From: Lineus longissimus | Lineage: Eukaryota > Nemertea > Pilidiophora > Heteronemertea > Lineidae | NCBI RefSeq assembly: GCF_910592395.1 | Contig: NC_088312.1 | Location: 2,666,001-2,730,000 of the forward strand | Direction of reading: 5' to 3' | DNA length: 64,000 nucleotides | Shown here: piece by piece, positions 1 to 11,730 of the stretch | Numbering within the stretch: the first letter of the stretch is position 1 | Layout of the letters: the number at the start of each line of letters is the position of its first letter | The notes under the pieces: generated by a model | Database searches by the model: none | What the model saw: the letters and a program-made list of their open reading frames with translations, nothing else | Told to the model about the DNA's origin: nothing | Translations under genes and position numbers: made by a program

Positions 1-841
1 TTTTGTCCATTGTCCGTGTATGATATCCCTTGCACAAGAGCTGCATACAAATATCACGGATACATGTATAAGCCATATTCTAGGTTTTGATCATGCTGCC
101 TCACCAAGTCAAAAGTATGTTATGCCAAGAGAGGGTGTAGTCGCTCAGTCTGTTGTTTCAAAGCTTTATGTCATGATGATGACTTCATAATTGCAATGGC
201 ATAAAATGGGACGTGACAAAATGTTGAACCAAGCCATGTACAAGTAGACAATATGAGATAGTGTGTGACTATAAAGAAAAACCATTTGGGTTCACTTAGG
301 CTATTTATCTTGCGAATATTTTGATTGTTGTAAGTTTGCCAATGATTTTTTCTAAAAAGTGCCTCAGGTGAACATGAATAAGATCAGACCAGGAAGTGTG
401 GATCAAAAATAAATGCATGTTGATATAGAAATTCATTGGAGGTGTTGGAAATTTTACCATTGTCTGGTTCATTTTCTGATGGTGCAGAAGGTGGCTGGAC
501 ATGCAATCCCAGTCTGTGTGCTATAGAGCAGATCTGTAGACTCATAAGGAAGTGATTATTTCCATCTCTAAGATTCTTTGTGTTGGAAGGATTTTGATAA
601 TTGAAGCACTGAGTTTTAGAAAACTCAGAAAACCGCTCAGATCATATGGGCTGTTCGTCCGTCCCCTGCCCTTACTTCAGCAGCATTGCAGCAGTCATTC
701 TACATGTTGTTTCTATTTAGTTCTCTAATCTGTTCTAGACACACTTCAAAAGAAAGAAAAAATTCAATATAAGATATCACCCAACTGAGCTTTCATTCTT
801 TCTGTCTTTGCAGGTGTTTGTAATGAGATAACGTGAGGAAG
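1..841. other. Upstream or 5' intron sequence of WASF, no gene seen
   Basis: I see no convincing coding exon here. A splice acceptor (pyrimidine tract then CAG at 811-813) precedes the WASF start codon by 28 nt. At least one non-coding first exon of WASF should therefore lie upstream, either here or outside the window. Confidence 0.5.
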
Positions 842-3800
842 ATGCCTATCGTCAAACGAGCCATCACCCCGGAGGAAATAAGCCGGGTCCCTGTACCAAA
901 GGGAATACATAATGAACTTGAATGTGTCACGAATAGTACTCTTTCTAATATAATACGACAGCTCAGCACGCTAAGCAAACATGTCGAGGACACTTTTGGT
1001 GAGCTTTATAGCGAGGCTGACCAGACATTTAGACGCATCAACCAGTTACAGGAACGGATTGAACGTCTGAGGGTCAAGGTCACGCAGCTTGATTCGACAG
1101 CCGAGGAAGGTAAGTTGGTTGAGTTGCAGAATGTTTTTCGTCATTGTCATAGTCAACATGACACACTATGGCTTGAAAACCCTTACTCTAAACCACAGAT
1201 GGTTACGTGTATAATAAACTCCTCTTTTAAAATCGGATTCCATTGCTCTTTATAGAAAAAGTATTTCATGAATCAAGTCTTGAGAAGAAAGGACAAAGGT
1301 TTCCAGCCAGGTGACCACAAACCAACTTCTGATATCACTGTGCATTGCTTCTGCATGTGCCTCCTGCTGTAAAAGTGGTTGTCCAAACTTGAGTCGATTT
1401 ACAGCATTTTGTCAGATACAAGTATAAATACAGTCTACAATAAACTCTTCCACGCGACTGTTCTTACCAAACAAACCGCCTTATGTTCTGTGGTCTTCAA
1501 CCATCGCTATTCCCGAAGTACCCCGTACAACAACGAGATCCAGCCACTTACTCTGCGAGGCATTGATTCTTGGGTTCTATCACATTATGTCTTGTTAGCC
1601 ACATTAATCTGTGAAATTAAATAAAGCAATTACCATACTACAGTGGAACCTCTCATAGCAAGGGGTTAAGTCAAGGTTATTCATGAAAGATACCAGCTCG
1701 AGCAATGGCAAATGGGTGTTGCATGTGAGATCCACCCCCTCCATAGCAACATGAGATATATAGGACAATAAATTCTCCACCAGTTCTGGTGTTGTGTATC
1801 TGGTTGTTGCTGTAGCTTCTACAGTGAGAGTGCTGCTGTATTAGACATGATAGAGGGATCATTTTTTCCAATAACGTGAAAGACAGTGCAAGGCTGCGGT
1901 ATGCTTTGAGCATGTTTAGGCAGATGCTGGCTTTTGCCTAAGCCTGAAACCTTGCTAAAGTCGAAAGCTGTTTGAGAAGAGTAAAAAAGACACAGGCTTT
2001 GACTAATGACATGGTGATGATGCAGTGATATGTGATAGTCGGTGGCATTCCATAGTGACCTTGTGAACTTTGACATTTGCAAGCCCACACTGCCATTGCC
2101 TGGGCGTGTACAGCACCTCAGCCATACTGAGTTTGCAACCATTTTGTCCGAGAATTAGCCAAGCTGTCCCTAATGTTGTTAAAACATTCTTTTGATACAC
2201 TGAGTGAAATCAGAGATGCCTTTTAACGAGCATTATCAATTTATTCTGCGTACGATGAAACATCTTTAGAAGAAATTAATGCCTGGATGTTTTCAGTGTG
2301 CGCCTTGATAAATTTGATGTAGCATGTATACCACTAGACTGGAAATGAAGTGTTATCTAAGGCTGGCTGGAGGCACCAAATGCTATTATATCAATTGGCG
2401 TGTCCCAATCTCACATTTGTCAAGTCTCCGAGAGCACAATGAGCTATCCTTTATAGTGCTACATTGTATGTTGAAAGTCATCTGTATCCCTCTGTTTATT
2501 GATACATTTTGGTTTCATCAATGCATTGGGTACAAACTACATTGTAATGGGGTCTAGTGTCCCCCCCCCCCCCCCCCCTCCGTCTTGGTAGCACACATTT
2601 GATGAGGGATGAGGGCTACTACAAGAACAAGCTGAATATCATCACTTGCTGAGATGATGATCAGAAAGGCCGGGATCAAGTAAATCTTGATCAGTGACAG
2701 TGGTCAGTAGGTTCATTTGTGCTAAAATGTACTGCAGATGAGTTCTGGTATGGTAACCTTGGAACCTGGCTTTCACACACACTGGGGCAAGGTCGACGGA
2801 TGACGCCTGTGTAAATTTCACCCGCAAAACTCCCGAGTGTCCCAAAAATGTGCCCATTACAAGTTTAGTATGCTGGGTGTCTGAACTATCTATTTCTGAT
2901 TGATCACTTGGCAAATAATCCCACTCTTAGCATTATGGAATGGAGCATATCAGTTATGTCCTGGGAGTGACATTTTAATGCCATGCTGGATTTATGACAT
3001 ATCCAACGTTACTGCGTTGTGGGTATGTGCATGATGAAGTGTAGCATGCTGTGTGAGATAGCTCCTCAGTTTTCACTCTTCTGCTGATTTGCCAATACAG
3101 TTACAGTATGGCAACAGGCATGAGGAAATGGACTTGATTCAATTTCATTTCACCCTAATCTTCACAGCATGGTCCCATTTATTTGATTAATCTTGTGATC
3201 ATTTTCACTTTCTAGAAGATATGTGATTGATGTCAGTTAACCCTTTCATGTACAACTTTGGTCAGGATTTACTAAAATGTGCAGATTAAAAGCACATTAT
3301 AGAATCCATTGTTCCCTTCCCAATCCATGCAATCCAAGGACAAATTTTTCTTCCACACTACCCTTCACTTGGTGCAGAAACTGCAGAGCTCCATATCACT
3401 TGTATCTGAATGAAAATCTTTAAACTTTGTCTCTTTTCTCTCTTTACAGTATCTGTGATTGACATCCACATGAGGAAACCGTTCAGGAGTTCCGTTGTCA
3501 CCGACCGAGAAGTTCTTAAGCGAGAGTCGCTACCACCCTGTATGATAGAGACATACAACACATGTGATAAACCACCATCTTTGGATAAACTTGATCCTTA
3601 TAGGTACGTGCATCTCCTACTGACTGTGGTTTGCGTAGAATATGCTAAATCTTCACAGCGAAAGTGTGTAAGCTGCACTCGCTTGCCTCTTTTCTTTTCA
3701 GTTTATCCTCGTGCATTAAAGGGTTCAATTTTTTAACGGATAAAATATCGTAACACTTGAGCCATCTGACTTTAAGAGGCCGTTAAGTGGTCTCAAAATG

Positions 3801-6179
3801 CAAGAAAACAACTGTGTGTTACCAAGGTTACAGCAGATTAACTGGCCTGTTGGGGATTCATCTTGGTAAAGGTTCCATAGTCATGCCTATTGGAGGAACA
3901 TGAGAAAATGCTATCATGAATTTATACTCCAACCTCTGAACATAGGAGTCAAATATTCAATTTTGCTTCCAGGGAGGATGGCAAATCAAGTATGAAGTTT
4001 TATACGGATCCAAACTACTTCTTTGAGCTGTGGCGGCAAGAGATGGAGGAAAACTCAAAACCTAAGAAAGGACCGAGAGATAAACCTCGAAAAGTGAGTA
4101 TTGAATATATCAGTGCTATTAGTTGGGTTGACCAAGGACTAAAAAGTAACAGGTGTAATCATCAGACGCGAAGATTCACTCCCAAGTTTCTGATTTTCAG
4201 CCTCCACACTACTCAAACACCTTTGATGGCCATTCGTCTAGATGTCCTGAAACATCCTGTATCTGTCATTCAAGATATTGTCAGTCAAAATCCACTTCAA
4301 AAGAGAATGAATGTGTAGTTAGGTTGCTCAACATAACAAATCAACTGAAGGCCTGTGTACATTCTGCATGAATGTAGGCCAACTAGTTCTGGTTCAAGTT
4401 CCAGATCAGTAAAACTGAAAAGCAATGTCTAACTCACTATCTTATCCCATTAGCATCTGCTTCTAGCTCTGAATCAATGAAACTTAAAGGCAATGTCTAA
4501 CTCGGTCTTGTCTTTCCCTTCAGCATCCACCTGGAGGGCATCGCAAACCGCCAGAAGTCAGAGAGGCCAAGGTGACCAAGTACGTAGGGAAAGATGCAGA
4601 GTTTATTAATACACCACAACAACAGTCCCACCATAATAGGCGTCACCAATCGAACCAGCAGAACGTTCAGATGAGGCCGCATCCTCAAGAGCAGCAGACG
4701 GCTTCAAGACCAAACAGCCTCGAGCTGGAGAAACAACAAATGAACCAAATACCCTATAATGATCAAACTTATGCCAACCAGCAACAGATACGAGAACAGC
4801 AGTTGGCATCTCAACAGCAAAAACAACAACAACAACTGCAACAACAGCAGCGTAATAGCAATCATCCAGATTACCGAAATGGCCCTGTTCCGAATAACCA
4901 GATGACTTATGGTCAGAACCAGCAGGGTAATCATATGGTGCCCGAGTATAAGGCTCCACCACCTTATCACAATAATGATAATATGCACCAACGGACTCCA
5001 CCTCAATATATTCATGAGCAAGGAATGGACCCGAATAAACGGGTCACTTCTGTCGGACCGCGGGTACAGTCAGTGCATAGTCCACGCCCATCCCAGCCTC
5101 CTCCCCCAGTGCCACAGGACGGTACACCGGGATCTGTTGGTTCTCCATCGAGAGTGTCTAGCCGTTCAGCTCTACCACCACCCCCGGCGCCACCATCGGT
5201 GCAACAGAATGGTCAAACAAATCAGTCGCCATATGGTCAACAGAATTACCAGCAGAGTCCAGTCATGGTGGCACAACATGGTGCCATCGCACAGAAGGCG
5301 CATTCACCGAGTCCTGTGCGGAATAAGACACCAGAGATGGATTTGGGATTACCACCACCACCTCCACCCCCTCAGGAACATCCCTCACCAGACACACCAG
5401 TATCTATGCCGCCACCACCGTCGCCACCAATGGATGTGTCGTACGGTGCCCATGTCACAGCGCCCTCACCACCCCCTCCCCCGCCTCCACCACCCCCGCC
5501 ACCAATGAACCAGGGAGGCCTGCACGCTCCTCAGCTTACGGCAGATAATGCATCAATATCATCAACGACTAGCTCGATGACGAATGCGTCGGCAAATACA
5601 GGGACGTCGGTAGAATCTGCTGCAGAGAAGGCTGCTCTGTTGGATCATAGTGATCTACTCTTTGCTATAAGAAAAGGTAGGTTGAATTCATATTCCTTGC
5701 AATCTTGTTTTTCGTTAACATTAAAAAGGCATAAGGAGAATTGCTGTGTTACAAACAGATGTGAAATAAGTGCCAAAACAAGATAGTGGGATATTGGGTG
5801 ATATGAATAAAGACTAGCAAATGCTTTTATCTAAAACTCCATGTACATTTACACTTGGCCTTTCTGTACAAAATTGAAGTAAAAGCATTTGCTAGTCTTT
5901 ATTCATATCACCCATTGTATTGAAAGTACCACAGCCATTGATACTCCTCCACTCCTCTCGTATTTTTTACCATGACTAATCGAGTTTTCTTTATTTTTCC
6001 CGACAGGAATACAACTTAGGAAGGTTGAACGAAAGGAACAGGAGGAACAACAGAAACGAAAGGATAAAAATCGACCGGATGTTGAGGCGATCATCCGAGA
6101 AGTGGAGAAACGACGCGAGCATCTAAATGACTCTGAAGATTCAGATGATTCTGACGGAGGAAGTTGGGATTCAGATTGA
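842..6179 (+). CDS. WASF: WASF/WAVE family actin nucleation-promoting factor
   Basis: WAVE proteins are subunits of the WAVE regulatory complex and activate Arp2/3 at the leading edge under Rac control. Coding exons by splice sites and phase are 842-1109, 3450-3603, 3973-4093, 4524-5676 and 6007-6179, giving 622 residues; vertebrate WASF proteins are about 500-560. The N-terminal WAVE homology domain (about residues 1-170) starts MPIVKRAITPEE and contains LSNIIRQLSTLSKHVED, very close to vertebrate WASF. Exon 4 encodes a glutamine-rich stretch (about residues 270-295) and several proline runs, including about twelve consecutive prolines near residue 500. The C-terminus has a WH2 motif (LLFAIRKGIQLRKV, about 559-572) that spans the last intron, then a central helix (DVEAIIREVEKRREHL) and a short acidic tail with one tryptophan (GSWDSD). 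Start chosen at 842 because the WAVE N-terminus begins exactly there. The long Q-rich linker is unusual; the identity is firm, the vertebrate paralogue (1, 2 or 3) cannot be assigned. Confidence 0.96.
2561..2578. repeat. Poly-C/poly-G homopolymer run in WASF intron 1
   Basis: Eighteen consecutive C residues. The length is likely to vary between reads or individuals. No function is inferred. Confidence 0.9.
5796..5913. mobile_element. Hairpin MITE in WASF intron 4
   Basis: A 118-bp element with near-perfect terminal inverted repeats of about 33 bp. The left end reads GGGTGATATGAATAAAGACT and the right end is its reverse complement. ATT flanks both sides (5793-5795 and 5914-5916), a possible 3-bp target duplication. 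It lies wholly inside the intron 5677-6006. A collapsed relative lies at 14476-14525. The superfamily is not assigned. Confidence 0.8.
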
Positions 6180-6298
6180 GATTCTTGTAGATCGCAAAAA
6201 TAATGAAAATTTTTGTTTATTACTACCCGTGCAATAGTCAAATCCTGCAATGTTTCCTTAGGTCCGTATTTATAAGAGCAGTGAGCATGGTAAATTAA

Positions 6299-6633
6299 AG
6301 CGAACTGGAACCGCCAAGCCAGTTCGTATGACCTCGTTTTCATTTCCCGCGTATCGGGTGATCAGAACGAGGCATGAATGAAACATGGCGCCTAGCTGTC
6401 AATCATTCAGTGACGTCACTACTATGGAATTTACTACGAAAATTCATGAATGAAAGATTGCATGACTCACGTGATTCTCACATGATTCTCAATAATAACA
6501 AATTGAACTGCACATGCTCGGGCACTGGGGGCGGAGCTACAAATCTGAACTCGAATATAAAGTTGGAAGTTTGACTTTCTCGGGCGGTGAAAGTCGAAAA
6601 GTTGAATAAATCGCTCGGCGGTTCCAGTTCGCT
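6299..6633. mobile_element. piggyBac-type MITE with TTAA target sites in the WASF 3' UTR
   Basis: A 335-bp non-autonomous element. TTAA flanks both ends (6295-6298 and 6634-6637), and the terminal inverted repeats start AGCGAACTGGAACCGCC on each side. TTAA duplications are the hallmark of piggyBac elements. No transposase is present. It begins about 120 bp after the WASF stop codon. Confidence 0.82.
6605..6610 (+). promoter_or_regulatory. Candidate poly(A) signal AATAAA for WASF
   Basis: First AATAAA on the + strand after the WASF stop at 6179. It lies near the right end of the TTAA-flanked MITE, so the transposon may supply the cleavage signal. Later signals exist, for example near 8657 and 10211, and a longer 3' UTR is equally possible. 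Confidence 0.4.
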
Positions 6634-6637
6634 TTAA

Positions 6638-9600
6638 AGTTTTCACACGTTTGGATATTGAAGTTTTAATCAAGGGTAGCTCAGCAATTTTGGTTGACTA
6701 TTTTACAAGACATGCACGATCGGTTTTGAATCATGGTTGTGGCACTGTTGCATGGGTAGTCTCTTGTATAAACTGATTCCAACATCGTTGTTCTTCCGAT
6801 TCTCATTTCTCAGTTATATAACATTTATTTAACCAGGATAGGTTGAACAGATATGCTCAAAGTTTGATGTCAAAGTGTGAATTGACGATTTACGAATATA
6901 GTACGATAATCCACTGAAACTTGCAACCTGTGTTTATCATGCAGTTAATTAACTGCTCTATTTAGATTTGTTCTGACCTTCAGAATCAGTTCATACTCTT
7001 TTCAATATAATCTTGACATTCATAAATAGATCGAATATAACTTGTATGAAGATATGATGGACAGAGCATGTCTCATATATGTAATTTAAAAAGCACTGTG
7101 CAATTTGATATGTTTGTAAACTGTCGAGTTTTGGTGAAAATCATGTATGCACATGTTATTGGTAACCTCACCTCGGTGTTCTTTCTAATGAACTATCTTC
7201 ATTTGCTAAGAACACTGCGTCCTTTACACAATGTAGACTTGTTTCTGTACAATGTACAGTTGTGCACAGATTTATACGGCATGTATTCTAAAGTGGTTCA
7301 GTGAAAGTACTGTAGCATTGTCTAACCTAACCACAACTATATCCAAGCATCCTCAGTAATAATGGAGGCCAGGGCATTCAACAAGTTTGGGAAAAAGTAA
7401 CCATACATTGCATTATGAAGAGATGTTAGGTAGGCCAATCTGTTTGAAATAACTGCAGTTGTATTATAGTGGTGCATAATCCTAGAGGACTTTGGGTGTG
7501 CATTTGTCAATCCTGTATAATAATATTGTACAGTTATCATTATTCTATTAAAACTTTGTAGGGATTATTCAGTTAGGTGACTTACTGATGTGTAGTTATT
7601 GTGACAGTTCGTCGTTTTTTACTACCATTGAAATTAGTTCTGTAGTCATTGATGATAGTTGGATCTCAGATTAGGACAAGAAGGACAATTTACTTAGGTG
7701 GATTTGAAAATTCATTGACAACAGGTCAACAATAAGCAGGTTGATTGAGCAGCTTATTTGAAATATTTCGAGATAGACTAGTGTTAAAGTGTAAAGTCGG
7801 ATGATGATAACCTCAACCATTGTTGTCGTCGGACTGTAGACCCTATACTGTAGACTGCAAGAATTGGCCAGAAAATGTCAAAAAGATTTTCATCTGGCTT
7901 GAGTAAACTCTCCTTTGAGATCCTTGCACTTGAGATAATGGTAAGGACTGATGTTGACATGATTGTGCCTAAAAGTGATTAAAATGTGAACTTCTGTAAA
8001 AATCGTGGACAAATTTTATCATAATATTTATTGGAGTGCTCCAGTCAGGCTTTTTATAGGATACCTAGGTAGGTCCGTTTTAGTCCTTAAAAATGTTGAT
8101 TGGTGATTTTTTTTAGCCATGCTGTACAAAGGTGTCTCCATTGACTGTGAGCTCATTGTATTTTTGTACATAGCTTTGTAACCATTTGAGATATGTTTCT
8201 TTTCATATGACGTGACAGTGTTATGTGCTGTAGGTTTTTTCAAGGAAGGATGAGCTATACTGGGTGTCCCGAAATGTGTTGCATTGAAAAGTGACTTCCT
8301 AGGCGGCAGCTATTAGCAACAGCAATAAGACTGACCTAACTAGTTGCTTTGTCAAATTAAACTGTTGTTTTTGCTGTGTGATTGTACCAAAAAAGCAGTC
8401 CTTTTCCATATTATTTTGAATTTCTCCATGATGTAGTTTGGTGCATACAATTTTGGGACAGCCCGTACAGATGACTTTCTTGTTGAGGTAAAAGAATTAG
8501 AGGTTATGTGGGGTGTTGTTCTCACTTTGTCGTGGTTAATGATGTCAGCTTGCAAAAAGGTGCGACTAGTTCTCAGTTTGCAGTATTTCTGCTGTTCGTG
8601 CATGATCTGTGCTCATCATTATCATTGCCACTTTGTCAACTGAGTAATACCAAGAATTAATAAAGACTACTCTTTATCAGTTCAAGGTATACAGATGCAA
8701 ATACACCACCAACAATAATTTACAAGTACTTTAAAAAAAGCCGAGTTAAACAAAGTGGCGCCTTGTCCGTTTGAAATTCCAAAAGGCCTGGGTCCCTTCA
8801 GTGTACAGGTTGCGTTTTTGTATGAAAGATATCAGATGGTTGTTGTATCTCAAAGGTATGGAGACATTACATTGTACACATTGTACAGTCCTATTGTACT
8901 AGGTGTCAAAATGAATATGATACACTTTAAAAATTTTAAAAATAGTATCAAAACTATTAGTAGAATCACGTTTCTTTTGATACCTAGTAAAATCTTAGGC
9001 TACTTTGCATGCTCTTGTTTTTGCAAATCACTTTAAGGCAATGTGCTGATCAGAAAATCAAAATCCTGAGGTATCCTCTGAGTGGTAGGAGAAGTATTCG
9101 GGTTCTTTTAGGAATATTTCACAAATGGCGACGTTGTTTGCCACTAAATTCCTAAATTGTCAAAACTAAGCATTGTTTGTATCTCCTCTAGGCATCGGGA
9201 TATTTTCTCTCAATGCCAATTTTGAGATTCCTCAATAACATTATGATCGAAAAGTACCAGTAATCCGGTGAAATGAAAATCATTTGATTTCAGATAGATT
9301 TGAGATTACATTTTATTCTGCTCTTCATTTATATCTGCATAGATAAGGGGACTGCAATATCTCTTCAGGACAATATCATCTGGCGATCTTTATAAGATTG
9401 GTGTAGTGTACCGGTACTGAATTCTCTAATCTTAGCTACCAGGTAGCAGTAACTGCCGTAGTTGTATATCATGGGGACTTAAATTGTGCAGCCTGTCGTA
9501 ATTTTCATATGCTTCACGGAATTATAAAAACTTGGCAAACGAAAAAATCATGCCAAAAAGTTGTGGATTATTTCTGCATCCAGATTGCGAAATTTTGTAA

Positions 9601-11594
9601 ATAGAATAGCCACATTTTATCTTTGCTTTGCTATCTAGCCAATATGAATGCCTCTGAGCACAGCGAGTTCTGTTGTATTACGAAACTTAGTCCAAGATGT
9701 TCATGATCATGCGCTTGTAACTGTACATTTAGTAAACAGGTGTGTGCCAATTGTGCACATTCTTTGATAGGCAATAGTACACATATTTCTTTCTGTACAT
9801 ATGATGGGCACCTTTGAGCGTGTACAAACTGTTCTGATTTTCACTGTACATGTATGTGTTGTACAAAATAGGAGAATATTCAGTGTTCTTGGAATGGTGA
9901 TCAGAGTTTTGTACGTTTTTATTTACAGTAGTTAAAACATTATGTATTCTATAAACTAATTCACTGTATGCCTGCTATCTGAAACTTGATGGTCCCTTTT
10001 ATATTTGGGGGTGTTTTTGAGAAATGAAGGTTATAAATGTTTGACATGACGTATTAAACTGCAGTAGGACTGGTGTCAGGAAAGAGTAGAGAAAGGTAAC
10101 AAAACTTATACACTTCGGTGGAAAACACCAATGATGGTGTGCAGTTGTGTCCATCCTGACCCCAGCTCACCATGTCATGAAAAGCATCTGTATTGTGTGC
10201 CCTGTTATGTTAATAAATGGGTGCAAATCTTTTCAAAATAGTCTTTGCAACAAGATGTGAGTGGTATAAAGTAAGGAATTAAAACTGTTTTGTGTCAACA
10301 GTGGAATGCATCTCAAATAGATTTAACAACACAATTCTGATGATGCCCTCATGAACAAGTTCATGGTTACCTTTGCTGCAAAATCACCTCAGTGGCATGA
10401 AAGGGTTAAAATCGGCCACTGCATACTTGCGGAACCTCATTCACCACTTGTGCAATGAATGTACAAGTAATGTACAGTTATGGAGTAAAAGGTCCTTGTT
10501 GACGAGGTTGCCACAGTATAAATATGCATGAGCATGTACATAAATCTCGTGCATAAGTAGCCTTTGTGAAATTAATCCATGCAAAGGATTCAACATTTTA
10601 GTCCTGAACACAACATATTTAGCAAATAGTCTTGCGAAGTGTAAACCCTTTCCATTGTATATACCTAACCCTAATTCCTTATATAACGTAATGAGGATTC
10701 CTCACACAATCATGACTTGGAGGATTGGTGGTTTATCAATTAAAAACAGTTCAACACACAAAGGGATAACGTCTTTTCCCCCAGGAGGTTTGTAAAATAA
10801 TGATTAGCGTTCTAAAACCAAACTCACTGGACCTTTGGTACTCAAAGATGTTATTTTTCAAAAATCTCACTATTGTGTTTTGAGCATTCAATGCACCTAA
10901 TGCAGACAGGACATGAAGAAGGATCAGCACTAATTTGCCACTTACAGCAAGATGAATCTTGAAATAAGTTTTCTGATTGAAACCTTCTTGGCAATTAAAG
11001 TGGTACCAGTACTCCTAAATCCAACGTCCTTCGACATATTGGCTGCAACAATTGTTTTCTCAAACTAGCCAACTAGGTAAACCCTTCTCCTTCTTTTCTC
11101 GTGGTCCCAGAAGTATTTGTTCTTGTGGCCTATATGATGGTGCATTGCCTTAAAGCAACTTATTGTATTAAATATTGAGAATAAAACATGGAAAATTATT
11201 AACAAAAGATGGGTTACATCTTAAATTCAAGTGATTTGATACCCCTCGACAGTTTCTTGACGATTCAAGTGACTTGTCCTGTTTTAAGGCTATTCTAAAT
11301 CCGGGAAGGACCAAAATCCAAGACCCAACGTTTTTGCCATCAAGGACAATATTGATGGAGGAGACCGTGAAGCCTGGTAACTCTACTGCTGCTTCAAACA
11401 CAACCAGCCGCATTTCTTGGCAGCTGAGTCTTTCACATGACAAGTCAAGCAGACACAATCTGGGGACAACATCTTATCATGTCCTCCAAGCCAGCCATGC
11501 TTGCCTCACTGATAGTGAATAGTTCAGTGAAGACTATTCAGCAGCCTTTTCGTCTGACAACAATGTAAGGTTAAACAATAATTGCTGAAATCCA
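6638..11594. other. Gene-poor stretch between WASF and CRYL1 copy 1
   Basis: AT-rich sequence with only short open frames on both strands. I found no splice-consistent exon, RNA gene or clear transposon. Part of it may be an extended WASF 3' UTR, since several AATAAA and ATTAAA motifs occur. Confidence 0.5.
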
Positions 11595-11600
11595 TTTATT
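11595..11600 (-). promoter_or_regulatory. Poly(A) signal of CRYL1 copy 1
   Basis: AATAAA on the minus strand about 131 nt after the stop codon at 11731. The second copy has the same signal at a similar distance (15445-15450). Confidence 0.6.
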
Positions 11601-11730
11601 GAAATTATCAACTATAAATCATGTCTGACAAGTTCTGCAGCTTGGTTGCCTCACACTTGGTTTTACCCATTCTTTGCATTTTCCCACAGACAAAAAATTC
11701 TTGACCCCAATTACTTTTTCACCACCAGGA

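Noticed and set aside
1641-1680. Half of a pogo-like terminal repeat (CAGTGGAACCTC)
   Set aside because: A TA precedes it, but I found no matching right end within a few hundred bases, so no element is called.
4606-5508. Other long frames overlapping WASF exon 4
   Set aside because: They are shadows caused by CAA/CAG and CCA/CCT repeats; only the frame joined to the WAVE N- and C-termini fits.
11168-11458. 96-codon minus-strand frame after CRYL1 copy 1
   Set aside because: No splice context or recognised homology, and it lies beyond the poly(A) signal of the crystallin gene.
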